Shown here one piece after another: positions 34,912 to 43,082 of a stretch of 64,000 nucleotides of DNA (positions within the stretch are counted from its first letter, which is position 1; each line of letters starts with the position of its first letter). The stretch lies in contig NZ_JAKRKC020000001.1 in the NCBI RefSeq assembly GCF_022664455.2, positions 5,833,001 through 5,897,000 of the forward strand, given 5' to 3'. Source of the DNA: Actinomadura luzonensis (GTDB lineage Bacteria; Actinomycetota; Actinomycetes; Streptosporangiales; Streptosporangiaceae). A program made the position numbers and the translations under genes. The notes beneath the pieces were generated by a model. The model worked only from the letters and a program-made list of their open reading frames with translations. It searched no databases and was not told where the DNA came from.

Positions 34912-37626
34912 ATGCAGGAGCTCCGACTCGTCGCGGTGAGTGAGGACGGCACCTACCTCGTGCTGGCTACGGCCGGACGGGGCACCCGCTTCACTCTTCC
35001 CGTGGACGACCGGCTCCGTGCTGCCGTCCGCGGCAACTTCTCCCGTCTCGGCCAGTACGAGATCGAAGTGGAGAGTCCGTTGCGCCCCAAGGAGATCCAG
35101 GCCCGCATCCGCGCCGGGGAGACCGCCGAGGAGATCGCGGCGACCGCCGGCATCCCCGTCGAGCGGGTGCGCTGGTTCGAGGGGCCGGTGCTGCAGGAGC
35201 GGGAGTACGTCGCCCAGCAGGCGCAGCGCGTCGCCGTGCGCATGCCAGGGGAGTCGGCTCCCGGCCCGACCCTCGGCGACCTCGTCGCCGAGCGGCTGAC
35301 CAGGCGCGGCGTCCCCACCGACGAGATCGACTGGGACTCCGCCAAGCGCGACGACGGCCTGTGGCGGGTCAAGCTCGGCTACGTGTGGAACGGTCACACG
35401 CGGCACGCCGAATGGCTGTTCGACCCGCGCAAGCGGCACGTCACGCCGCACGACGACGAGGCCATGCGCCTGTCGGCCGCCGACTTCGACCCCGAGCCGC
35501 CGGTGGTGGAGGACACCACGGTGACGCCGTTCGCGCCGCGGGTGGCCAAGCTGCAGCCGGTGCCGCCGCTGGCGTCGGACGCGCTGCCGTTCCCGTCGGT
35601 GGTGCGGCGGGAGCCGGAGGAGCCCGCCGTCGGCTACAACCCTCCGCCCCGCACCTCCGACCCCGCCCTCCCCCGCGCCACCGACCCGGCCACCGCCCGC
35701 CCTGGCGAGCCCGCCCTGCCCCGCGCCACCGATCCCCGCGCCACCGATCCCCGCGCTGCCGATTCCCGCGCTGCCGATTCCCGCGGCGCCGATCCCCGCG
35801 CCACCGATTCCCGCGGCGCCGACTTCCGTGCCGCCGATCCCGGGGCGATCCGTCCCGGCGACTCCGGCCTGGGCCGCTCCGCCGACTCCGGCCTGGGCCG
35901 CTCCGGCGAGCCCGGCCTGGGCCGTTCCGGCGAGCCCGGCCCGCCCCGTTCCGGCGAGCCCGGCCTGCCCCGCACCGCCGACCCCGCCTCCCGCGACCAG
36001 TCGTCCTCGCCTGCCCGCGAGCAGTCCTCGCCGGGCCGCGACGCCTACCGCCCGGACACTCCCGCTCGCGAGACGGGCCTCAGCCGCCCCGGCGACCCGT
36101 CGTCCCGCCGCAGCGGCCCTTCGCCGTGGCTGCCCGACTTCAGCTCGGGCCGCCCCGCCGACCGCGACAACGACGCCATCTACGCTCCCGCCTCCCGTCC
36201 CACGCCGCCGTCCGCTCCTGACACCCGCCACGCTCAGGAGCCGCCCACGTCGTCCGCGCCTACGCTGCCGCCCCAGCCCACCTCCCCCGCCCAGCCCCCC
36301 GAGCCCGCCCGGCCCGAGCCCCCGGCGGCACCCACCCGGCTCACGCAGGACACCGCGCCCGCGCAGGACACCGCGCCCGCTGCGGATGCCCCGCGCACGC
36401 AGGACAGCGCGCCCGCTCAGGCCGCTCCGGCTGCCCAGGCACCCGCCTCAGACGAGCCGCTGGTGCGCGCCGACGCCACACCCGCAGCCACCGCCGAAGC
36501 GCCTGCCACCACCACGCCGGCCCAGGCCGCCGCGACGACGTCCACCACACTCGAAGCCAGGACCGCCGACCCCGCAACGGCAGAGACGCCCAAGCCGACG
36601 GCGGAGACCGCCCCTGCCACAGCGGCGACCTCCGCCACGACGGCGGCTCCCGCTCCGGCGGCGACTCCCGCTGCGCAGACGCCTCCCGTCGTCGCGGAAA
36701 CGGCTCCCCCGGCGGAGACAGCGCCCACCACGGTGCCCGCTCCCGCCTCGGCGACTGCTCCTGCCTCCGACGATCCGAAGGCCGAAGCGCCCGCCGCCGC
36801 AAAGGAGCCCGCCCCCCAAGCCGAGCAGCCCCAGGCGAACGCACCTCAGGCTCCCATCACGCCCGAGCCCACCACGCCCGAGCCGAGCACGCCCGAAGCA
36901 AGCACCCCTGAGGCGAGCACCCCTGAGGCCACCGCCTCTAAGGCGCCCGCCTCTGACGCCACCGCCCCTGACGCCACCGCGCCTGACGCCACCGTGCCTC
37001 AGGCCACCACGCCCGAGGGGAGCACCCCTGAGCCCGCCACACCTGCGGCGAGCACCTCTGGGGTGAGCACGTCTGAGACCGCCACGCCCGGGACCGCCAC
37101 ACCTGCGGCCGCCCCGCCTGCGGCCGCCCCACCAGCGGCGAGCACACCTCAGCCGAGCGCGCCCGAGCCCAGCGCCGCCCAGACCAGCACGCCTGAGCCC
37201 GCCCGGCCTCCGGCAGAGCAGCCCAAGCCGGAGTCGACCAAGGCCGAAGAGCCCAGGACCGAGGAGCCCAGGACCGAGGAGCCCAAGGCCGAGGAGCCCG
37301 AGCCGGAGCCGACCCAGGCCGAGCAGCCCGAGCCCCAGCAACCCGAGGCCGAGCAGCCCGAGGCCGAGCGGGAGGTGGCGGCTGAGCCGGAGGCGGTCAA
37401 GCCCAAGCCTCCGGCGCCCAAGCCCAAGCCGGCCCCCGGCGTCGAGCCCAAGGTGCCGCCCGCGCGCCCGGGCGGCGGCAAGGAGGCCAAAGAGGAGCCG
37501 CCCGTACCGGTGCCGTCGCCCCCGCCCGCGCCGGCCGCCCGCCAGGCGCGCAAGGGCTCCCGTGGCCGCCGCGCCTCGGTCCCGACGTGGGACGAGATCA
37601 TGTTCGGCGCCCGCCGCCAGGACTGA
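34912..37626 (+). CDS. sepH: cell division protein SepH with a very long disordered tail
   Basis: SepH binds FtsZ and promotes Z-ring assembly in actinobacteria. The N-terminal DUF3071 domain (residues 1-200) begins MQELRLVAVSEDGTYLVLA and holds the helix-turn-helix segment EIQARIRAGETAEEIAATAG, then VGRVRWFEGP-type sequence and VWNGHTRHAEWLFD. The ATG at 34912 is the conserved start, with GAAGGG upstream. The protein is 904 residues; known SepH proteins are roughly 300-500. The excess is Pro/Ala/Glu/Thr-rich sequence with tandem repeats, ending in a short conserved basic C-terminus (GRRASVPTWDEIMFGARRQD). Confidence 0.92.
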   Translation: MQELRLVAVSEDGTYLVLATAGRGTRFTLPVDDRLRAAVRGNFSRLGQYEIEVESPLRPKEIQARIRAGETAEEIAATAGIPVERVRWFEGPVLQEREYVAQQAQRVAVRMPGESAPGPTLGDLVAERLTRRGVPTDEIDWDSAKRDDGLWRVKLGYVWNGHTRHAEWLFDPRKRHVTPHDDEAMRLSAADFDPEPPVVEDTTVTPFAPRVAKLQPVPPLASDALPFPSVVRREPEEPAVGYNPPPRTSDPALPRATDPATARPGEPALPRATDPRATDPRAADSRAADSRGADPRATDSRGADFRAADPGAIRPGDSGLGRSADSGLGRSGEPGLGRSGEPGPPRSGEPGLPRTADPASRDQSSSPAREQSSPGRDAYRPDTPARETGLSRPGDPSSRRSGPSPWLPDFSSGRPADRDNDAIYAPASRPTPPSAPDTRHAQEPPTSSAPTLPPQPTSPAQPPEPARPEPPAAPTRLTQDTAPAQDTAPAADAPRTQDSAPAQAAPAAQAPASDEPLVRADATPAATAEAPATTTPAQAAATTSTTLEARTADPATAETPKPTAETAPATAATSATTAAPAPAATPAAQTPPVVAETAPPAETAPTTVPAPASATAPASDDPKAEAPAAAKEPAPQAEQPQANAPQAPITPEPTTPEPSTPEASTPEASTPEATASKAPASDATAPDATAPDATVPQATTPEGSTPEPATPAASTSGVSTSETATPGTATPAAAPPAAAPPAASTPQPSAPEPSAAQTSTPEPARPPAEQPKPESTKAEEPRTEEPRTEEPKAEEPEPEPTQAEQPEPQQPEAEQPEAEREVAAEPEAVKPKPPAPKPKPAPGVEPKVPPARPGGGKEAKEEPPVPVPSPPPAPAARQARKGSRGRRASVPTWDEIMFGARRQD
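35722..35841 (+). repeat. eight 15-bp tandem repeats inside sepH
   Basis: Eight copies of a 15-bp unit (first copy CGCGCCACCGATCCC) encode variants of the pentapeptide RATDP, such as RAADS and RGADP. The codon phase is kept in all copies. Confidence 0.85.
35866..35973 (+). repeat. 24-bp tandem repeats inside sepH
   Basis: Four full and one partial copy of a 24-bp unit encode the octapeptide GLGRSGEP and variants. It lies 24 bases after the 15-bp repeat block. Confidence 0.8.
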
Positions 37627-37816
37627 CCCAGCCCCGCCAGGACGGCACACGACCCGGCGGCACGGAGCAGAGCGCCGCCGCCCGAGCCTGCGGCCGAGGC
37701 GCCGAGAGGGCGACCCCCGGCCACCGAGCCCACGCCGCCCGGCTGACTGCGCCACCACGCGCTTGGCTGACCCACGTCACCACCCGCCCGGCTGGGCCAG
37801 GTCACCAGCCGCCCCG

Positions 37817-39454
37817 CTACGACTCCTCAGGCGACGCCGGCGCGCCGAGGAAGGGGATGAGCCACTCCGGCGTCACCTCGGCGGGGAACGCCACGCCCTC
37901 CGCCTCGGACACGTCGATCGCCTCGTAGCCGCCGGTGCCCGCCCCCACCCCGGCGATCAACGTGAGCACCCCGGCCCGCCGCTGGAACCAGGTCTGCCGC
38001 AGCCGCCACCCCACCACCGCGCGCCGTTCGACGACGGCCTGGGCGCGCCGCAGCGACCCCGACCGCACGCTGAGCCGCACCCCGTCGTAGCCGTGCCCCA
38101 GCGACGCGTACCGGTCCAGACCCAGCGGCACCCCGGCGCAGGCGAGCAGCAGCGCGACCACGAACAGGACCCACCAGAGCATCATCCCGGTCGTCACCGC
38201 CGCCACGCCGCTCAGCAGCGTCACCACCGCCCAGGGGAAGACGGCGCGGAAGAGGCGGCGGTTGCGGGCCACGGGCGGGTGGCTGCGCAGGACGGCGTCG
38301 TACGGCCCGACGGCCTCGCCGGTCACCGCCAGCGCGAACGGCCGCGGCACGTCGGGCAGGAGCTGGCCGCGGGTCCGGGAGTCGCCGAGCCCCGTCACGA
38401 TGGCCCAGGCGCGGACGACGCCCGCCCACCGCTCGGCCAGCCCGTCCACGAGCTCGTAGCCGCGCACCCGCTGGGACTCCAGCGACACGCTGCGCCGGTT
38501 GACGAGCCCGCGCTCGGCCACGAGGTAGCCGTCGCGCCGCTTGAGCACGAAGTCCCAGTTGAAGATCACGTACATGACCCCGCCGAGCACCGGCATCGCC
38601 AGGACGAGCAGCACCGCCGCGATCAGCAGCAGGTAGGGCCGCTCCCAGAGCCACTGCCCGGCGTGCCAGGCGGCGTCCTGGCCGAAGCCCAGCTCGTCGC
38701 CCCACTGGAAGGCCAGCCCCACAGCGCCGCCCGCCAGCGCGAACGGGGTGAGCAGGTACGCCCCCGACAGCGGCCCGTACAGCAGCCACCGCTTCGGCAC
38801 CCTGGCGATCGGCCGCTCGACTGCGGCGTGCGGGACGGGCCCGGCGGCGGCCCGCGCCGGGGTGGCGGCGCGGCGCAGCAGGACGGCCTTGAGCCGTTCG
38901 GCCTCGGTGAGGGTCACGCCGTCGAGCTCGGCCTCCTCCTTGCCGCCGCTCGCCCCGGTGTCGATCTTGAGTACGGCGAGGCCGAGCAGCCGGTGCATGG
39001 GCGGCGTGGAGACGTCGACGCCGCGGATCCGCTCCAGCGGGATCGTGCGGACGGACCGGCTGATGAACGCTCGCTTGGTCTCCAGGCGGTCGCCGGCGAT
39101 CTGGTACGTGAAGGTGGCCCAGCGGATGACCGCGAACAGCACGGTGCCGACGACGCCGAAGGCCGCCCAGGCGTACGACCTGGGCGAGAAGCCGCCCGCG
39201 AACAGCACGCCCACCAGCGGGAGGAGGAGCGAGGGCAGCATCCGTACCGGGTCGATGAGCAGCACCTTCGGGCTCAGCCGCAACGGCACCGGGAGCACGC
39301 CGGGCCCGTAGGGCGCCGGCGGCCGGCCGTACGGCCCCTGCGGGGGTGGCAGCGGGCCAGGCGGCGGGCCGGGCATCGGGCCAGGCATCGGGCCAGGCGG
39401 CGCGGCGGGGTCCGGGGGGCCGGCGGCGGGGTGGTGGGGCCGGGGGTCGGTCAT
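37817..39454 (-). CDS. PH-domain membrane protein (YdbT-like)
   Basis: This is a 545-residue protein from ATG 39454. A Pro/Gly-rich N-terminus (1-50) is followed by pairs of membrane segments and three bacterial PH (bPH2) domains. Diagnostic stretches are FTYQIAGDRLETKRAFISRS with TIPLERIRGVDVSTPPMHRLLGL, then VLKRRDGYLVAERGLVNRRSVSLESQR, the repeated YdbS/YdbT pattern. Function is unclear; the Bacillus pair YdbS-YdbT contributes to bacteriocin resistance. The start overlaps the stop of the smaller PH gene as ATGA, so the two work as a pair. Confidence 0.88.
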   Translation of the reverse strand: MTDPRPHHPAAGPPDPAAPPGPMPGPMPGPPPGPLPPPQGPYGRPPAPYGPGVLPVPLRLSPKVLLIDPVRMLPSLLLPLVGVLFAGGFSPRSYAWAAFGVVGTVLFAVIRWATFTYQIAGDRLETKRAFISRSVRTIPLERIRGVDVSTPPMHRLLGLAVLKIDTGASGGKEEAELDGVTLTEAERLKAVLLRRAATPARAAAGPVPHAAVERPIARVPKRWLLYGPLSGAYLLTPFALAGGAVGLAFQWGDELGFGQDAAWHAGQWLWERPYLLLIAAVLLVLAMPVLGGVMYVIFNWDFVLKRRDGYLVAERGLVNRRSVSLESQRVRGYELVDGLAERWAGVVRAWAIVTGLGDSRTRGQLLPDVPRPFALAVTGEAVGPYDAVLRSHPPVARNRRLFRAVFPWAVVTLLSGVAAVTTGMMLWWVLFVVALLLACAGVPLGLDRYASLGHGYDGVRLSVRSGSLRRAQAVVERRAVVGWRLRQTWFQRRAGVLTLIAGVGAGTGGYEAIDVSEAEGVAFPAEVTPEWLIPFLGAPASPEES

Positions 39455-39972
39455 GTGGCGTCGTCCCTCAGGGCCTCGGCCCGGTGCGCGAGCTGCTCGG
39501 CGAGCCCCGCCGCCACCGCCTGGTCCAGCCCCTGGATGGTGGACGACCCGGCGTGGGAGGCGGTGCGGATCTCCAGGGTGGCCAGCCCGAGCAGCCGCTC
39601 GAACCACCCTTGCCCCTTGTCGACGGTCTGGATGCGGCTCACGGGCACGAAGACCCACTCCCTGGTCAGGAACCCCGACCTGGCGTACACGACGTCCCCG
39701 GACAGCTCCCAGCGGTGCACGGCGTAGCGCACGAACGGCTCGGCCGCGAGGAACGGCAGCCCCAGCACCACGACCGCGGCGGGCAGCAGCCACGAGTGGC
39801 CGGCGAACCAGCCGGGCACCCACGACCACCCGCTCCCGCCCACCCACCGCGCCACCAGCAGCGAGCCGCCCAGGAGCAGCACGAATGCCACCAGCGCCTG
39901 GAGCAGCCACAGGCGCACGGCCTTGGGCGAGACACGGTTGACCGGATCGCGGAGCGGGCCTGTCGACGTCAC
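39451..39972 (-). CDS. PH-domain membrane protein (YdbS-like)
   Basis: This is a 173-residue protein with two membrane segments (LLQALVAFVLLLGGSLLVAR and SWLLPAAVVVLGLPFLAAEP). One bPH2 domain follows: YAVHRWELSGDVVYARSGFLTREWVFVPVSRIQTVD is its core, then GWFERLLGLATLEIRTAS. It starts at GTG 39972 and is translationally coupled to the YdbT-like gene by a 4-base overlap. Confidence 0.88.
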   Translation of the reverse strand: MTSTGPLRDPVNRVSPKAVRLWLLQALVAFVLLLGGSLLVARWVGGSGWSWVPGWFAGHSWLLPAAVVVLGLPFLAAEPFVRYAVHRWELSGDVVYARSGFLTREWVFVPVSRIQTVDKGQGWFERLLGLATLEIRTASHAGSSTIQGLDQAVAAGLAEQLAHRAEALRDDAT

Positions 39973-40560
39973 AAGCCCAGCTTAGGACCGAAGGCGCCGC
40001 GCCGTCGGGCCGGTAAAGATCATTGATCGGCCCGGCGTGTCCGCCCGCCCGTCAGCGGGGCCGGTGCCATGCTCGGTGGCGGCCCGGCCGCAGGCTGTCG
40101 TGTCAGGCCGATGTCGGCGGCGCCACGTTCGTGCCAGCCAGGCCGCGGGCCAGCGCGAGACCGCACCGAAGCGCGATCGCCCCCACGTGACGTGGCAGCC
40201 GCCGTCCACGGCCCGCACGTCCTCGTCCCTGAGGGACAGGATCCGCGCGGGCCGCCCTGATACCCCGTCCGCCCCTCTCGCCGCAGCTGATTTTCGCGTC
40301 CCGCGCCGTCCGAAAACGATGCCCGTTTTGTGACGCGCGCATATGAGTTCTCACGCCCCGCCCCCCGCCTGCGGTCCCATGGCCCGGTAAGGGTCCTTCC
40401 CCATGCCGGGATACGGGCCGGGGGTTGCTACGGGAGGGGCGGATGTGGCGAACTTCACTCCCCGGATGCCGTGGTTCTGGCCGGTTTCGGTTCCTTTACC
40501 GGCCGCCGACCATCGAGAAACGGTCTGCGCATCGCCGGGAGCCGCGTAGCATCGTCCGGC
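39973..40560. other. 588-base gap without a recognisable gene
   Basis: No frame here has convincing codon bias or similarity. The stretch separates the divergent PH-domain pair and the PEBP gene. A possible -10 (TAGCAT, 40547-40552) lies 8 bases ahead of the PEBP ATG, which suggests a leaderless transcript. The C/G-rich part at 40360-40440 may be structured but matches no riboswitch I can name. Confidence 0.5.
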
Positions 40561-41130
40561 ATGGGGCTGTGTAACACCGCATCGCGCCTGCGACGCATCG
40601 CCGTCAGCGTGACGGCTGTGACCGCGGCGTTCGCGTTGACGGGTTGCGGCAGCCTCATCGGACGATCTCAGGCCAAGGACATCGCGGAGATCAACGTCTC
40701 GAGCCCGGAGCTGCGCGACGGCAAACCGCTGCCGCGCGACTACTCCTGCCAGGGCAACCAGGGCAGCCCGCCGCTGCGCTGGTCGAGTCAGCCGCTGTCC
40801 GAGGCGAAGTCGATCGCCATCGTGGTCGACTCGCACACCTCGTCGGATGCCGCAGTGCACTGGGTGCTCTACAACATCCCGGCGACAACGACCGAGCTGG
40901 GCCCCAACGCCGCCGCCGACCCTCCCGAGGGCAGCGGGCAGGCGACGGCGACCAGCGGCAAAGTGGGGTACGACCCCCCATGCAGGACGCCGGGGAGCTA
41001 CCGCTTCACGGTCTACACCTTGGACGGCAAGGTCGATCCGCACAAGGGGAGCACCCTCCCCGAGATCCTCAAACAGATCGCGGACCAGACCATCGCCCGC
41101 GGCCGGCTGACGGCGGTCGACATCGAGTGA
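40561..41130 (+). CDS. PEBP family (YbhB/YbcL-like) lipoprotein
   Basis: This is a 189-residue protein. The N-terminus is a lipoprotein signal with lipobox LTGCG (Cys near residue 23). The rest is the phosphatidylethanolamine-binding protein fold: LPRDYSCQGNQGSPPLRWSS, AVHWVLYNIPATTTEL, GYDPPCRTPGSYRFTVYTLD. Bacterial members are called Raf-kinase-inhibitor-like proteins; the ligand is unknown. It should be tethered to the outer face of the membrane. The start at ATG 40561 is supported by the lipobox distance and the -10 box just upstream. Confidence 0.9.
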   Translation: MGLCNTASRLRRIAVSVTAVTAAFALTGCGSLIGRSQAKDIAEINVSSPELRDGKPLPRDYSCQGNQGSPPLRWSSQPLSEAKSIAIVVDSHTSSDAAVHWVLYNIPATTTELGPNAAADPPEGSGQATATSGKVGYDPPCRTPGSYRFTVYTLDGKVDPHKGSTLPEILKQIADQTIARGRLTAVDIE

Positions 41131-41246
41131 TGAGGCGAACACTGCTGGTATTAGGGTGTACCAATTCTTCACGTAGGGTGTGACAACGCTCATAGTGGTC
41201 CGACACAATCAGATCCAATTGTTAGGCATTGGTGATCAAAGGGGGC

Positions 41247-41272
41247 AGATCGCGTCGATGGCCGCGCGATCT
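41247..41272 (+). promoter_or_regulatory. leader hairpin before the 41314 gene
   Basis: A perfect 8-bp stem (AGATCGCG at 41247-41254, complement at 41265-41272) lies 42 bases before the start codon. Two TAGGGT-like -10 boxes stand at about 41153 and 41175. It may be a leader structure. Confidence 0.3.
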
Positions 41273-41313
41273 CACCGATGCCAGAGGGAGGCCATGGCTT
41301 TGAGGGTGGTGCA

Positions 41314-42969
41314 ATGACAGCGGTCGTCGTGAGCTTGGTCGCTATCGTGCTCCTCGTGCTCGTCGTCGTGGCACTGGGCATGCGTTCGATGAGCAGGCGG
41401 GAGAGTTCCTTGCCTCCTGAGCGGCTGAAGGAGATGGCCGAGAAGGAGGAGAAGACCCATGCGCGCTCCACGGACGAATTCGCGTCCCACGAGCCGCGGA
41501 TGGCCAATTTCAGCCCCGACTTCAGCCCCATAGACGCGCCGAAGCAGCCCAAGCCGGTACGCACCGGCCAGCGCGGCAAGCGCGGCGTGGACGAATGGGG
41601 CAACCCCGTCAACGACGATGACGACGAGGAGTTCTGGGCCAACATCCGCAGTGACGCGGAGCAGGGCGGCTTCGGCGCCGGAGGCACCGTGGCGGCCAGG
41701 AAGGCCGCGTCCCGCCCGGAAGGACGGCCCGAAGGACGCCCTGAAGGACGGCCCGAGGGACGGCCGGAAGGACGGCCCGCCGAGCGGCAGCCGCAGCGCG
41801 CCGCCGACCGTCCCGGCCGCAAGGACCGCGCCGCCGAGCGCCCGTCCGAGCGCCCCGCCGACCGCCCCGCCGACCGCCCCGCCGAGCGGCCCACTGAGCG
41901 CCCCGGCGAACGGCGCAGCGAGCGCAAGGCCAAGCCGAAGCCCGTCGCCGCGTCCGTCGACCCCAACGCCGCCACCGTCCAGGCCCCCCTCCCGCAGCGC
42001 CCGGTGGCCAACGCGGCCCCCAGCGGCGCCGCCAACCTCGCCGACCTCGTCGAGCCCGCCCGGCGCACTCCCTCCCAGGCCGAGCTCGCCGAGCAGCGCA
42101 CGATGACGTTCGCCGCCCCGACGCCCGACGTGATGAGCATCCTCGGCGCGGGCGCGCAGCCGGTGCCCGCCTCCCGGCCCGAGCCGTCCCCGGCGCCCCG
42201 CTCCGGGTCCCGTGCGGGGTCCCGCTCCGCGTCCCGGGCGCAGCCGGCCGCGGCCGCGGGCGGCTCCTACCCGAACGGCTCCCCCGCCGGCGCGCATCCC
42301 GGCAGCGGCTCGTTCCCGGCCATCTCCACCAACAGCAGCGGCTCGTTCCCCGCCGCCTCCCCGACCTCCAGCGGCTCGTTCCCCATCGCGCCGCCGTCGC
42401 CCATCCACGGCGCGCCGACCAGCGACCCGTTCCCCGCCTACAACGGCGGGGGCGACGCCCTGGAGACCACCTGGGCCACCCCGGCGCCCAGCGTGTCCGG
42501 TTCCTGGCCGGCCGCGCCGGTGGCCGACATCCTGGACGACCCGGCCCCGGCGCCCTCCTACCCCGGCCCGGCGAGCTCCTGGCCGGCGTTCGAGCAGCCC
42601 GCGGGCCGCGACTCCTACCCCGCCACGTACGAGGTGCGCCCCGGCTGGGCGGTCGCCGACGACTCCGACCCGGTGACCGGCCCGACGCCCGCCGCCGGCA
42701 CCCCGACGTTGCCCAACCGCGCGGTCTCGGCCGGCGACTACCCGGGCGTGCGATCGGTCCCGACGCCGCCCGCCCCGTCGTCGTACCCGGCGTACGAGAC
42801 CGGCGACATCACCACCGCGCCCGCCTCCGCCTGGCCCGCGCCGCCCGTCGCGAACGGCGACCGGTCGCCGTGGCCCGGCTACGGTGAGCAGCCCGAGACC
42901 GGCCCCGCAGAAGGCGCCGGCCGCCGGCGGCGCTCGGAGCAGGACTACCCGCACGACTACTACCGGTGA
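41314..42969 (+). CDS. membrane-anchored low-complexity protein
   Basis: This is a 551-residue protein. A single N-terminal membrane helix (TAVVVSLVAIVLLVLVVVALG) is followed by about 520 residues of Pro/Ala/Ser/Arg-rich, probably disordered cytoplasmic sequence. An Arg-Pro-Glu-Gly tandem repeat covers residues about 134-155, and there are several GSFP repeats. A conserved-looking start of the tail reads RGVDEWGNPVNDDDDEEFW. I know no function; the design is reminiscent of actinobacterial scaffold or divisome-adaptor proteins. GAGGGTGG precedes ATG 41314. Confidence 0.75.
   Translation: MTAVVVSLVAIVLLVLVVVALGMRSMSRRESSLPPERLKEMAEKEEKTHARSTDEFASHEPRMANFSPDFSPIDAPKQPKPVRTGQRGKRGVDEWGNPVNDDDDEEFWANIRSDAEQGGFGAGGTVAARKAASRPEGRPEGRPEGRPEGRPEGRPAERQPQRAADRPGRKDRAAERPSERPADRPADRPAERPTERPGERRSERKAKPKPVAASVDPNAATVQAPLPQRPVANAAPSGAANLADLVEPARRTPSQAELAEQRTMTFAAPTPDVMSILGAGAQPVPASRPEPSPAPRSGSRAGSRSASRAQPAAAAGGSYPNGSPAGAHPGSGSFPAISTNSSGSFPAASPTSSGSFPIAPPSPIHGAPTSDPFPAYNGGGDALETTWATPAPSVSGSWPAAPVADILDDPAPAPSYPGPASSWPAFEQPAGRDSYPATYEVRPGWAVADDSDPVTGPTPAAGTPTLPNRAVSAGDYPGVRSVPTPPAPSSYPAYETGDITTAPASAWPAPPVANGDRSPWPGYGEQPETGPAEGAGRRRRSEQDYPHDYYR
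41713..41778 (+). repeat. 12-bp tandem repeats encoding RPEG
   Basis: Five and a half 12-bp units (type CGGCCCGAAGGA) encode (RPEG)5-RP in the low-complexity membrane protein. Confidence 0.85.
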
Positions 42970-43069
42970 TCGCCCCCGGCGGCCGGGCGCAGCTCGCCAG
43001 GCCGTCGGCGGTCCCCATAAGTGGGTAAAACCCGCGTCACGCCCACCCAAAGCGCGGAAGGCGGAGCAC

Positions 43070-43075
43070 TAGGGT
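43070..43075 (+). promoter_or_regulatory. -10 box of the SulP-carbonic anhydrase gene
   Basis: TAGGGT at 43070-43075 lies 7 bases before the ATG, so the mRNA is probably leaderless; no ribosome-binding site is seen. Confidence 0.45.
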
Positions 43076-43082
43076 TTGCTCC

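Noticed and set aside
35722..37200. Dense short repeats that might suggest a CRISPR array
   Set aside because: The units are 15 or 24 bp, directly adjacent without spacers, in frame with sepH codons, and no cas genes are near. No CRISPR array is seen anywhere in the window.
36448..37758. Open frame antisense to the sepH tail (Arg/Leu/Gly-rich)
   Set aside because: It is a by-product of the repetitive G+C-rich sepH tail, with no motifs of its own.
40360..40440. G/C-rich stretch before the PEBP gene that might be a riboswitch
   Set aside because: I could not match it to the conserved core of any known riboswitch class, and the PEBP mRNA appears to start downstream of it.
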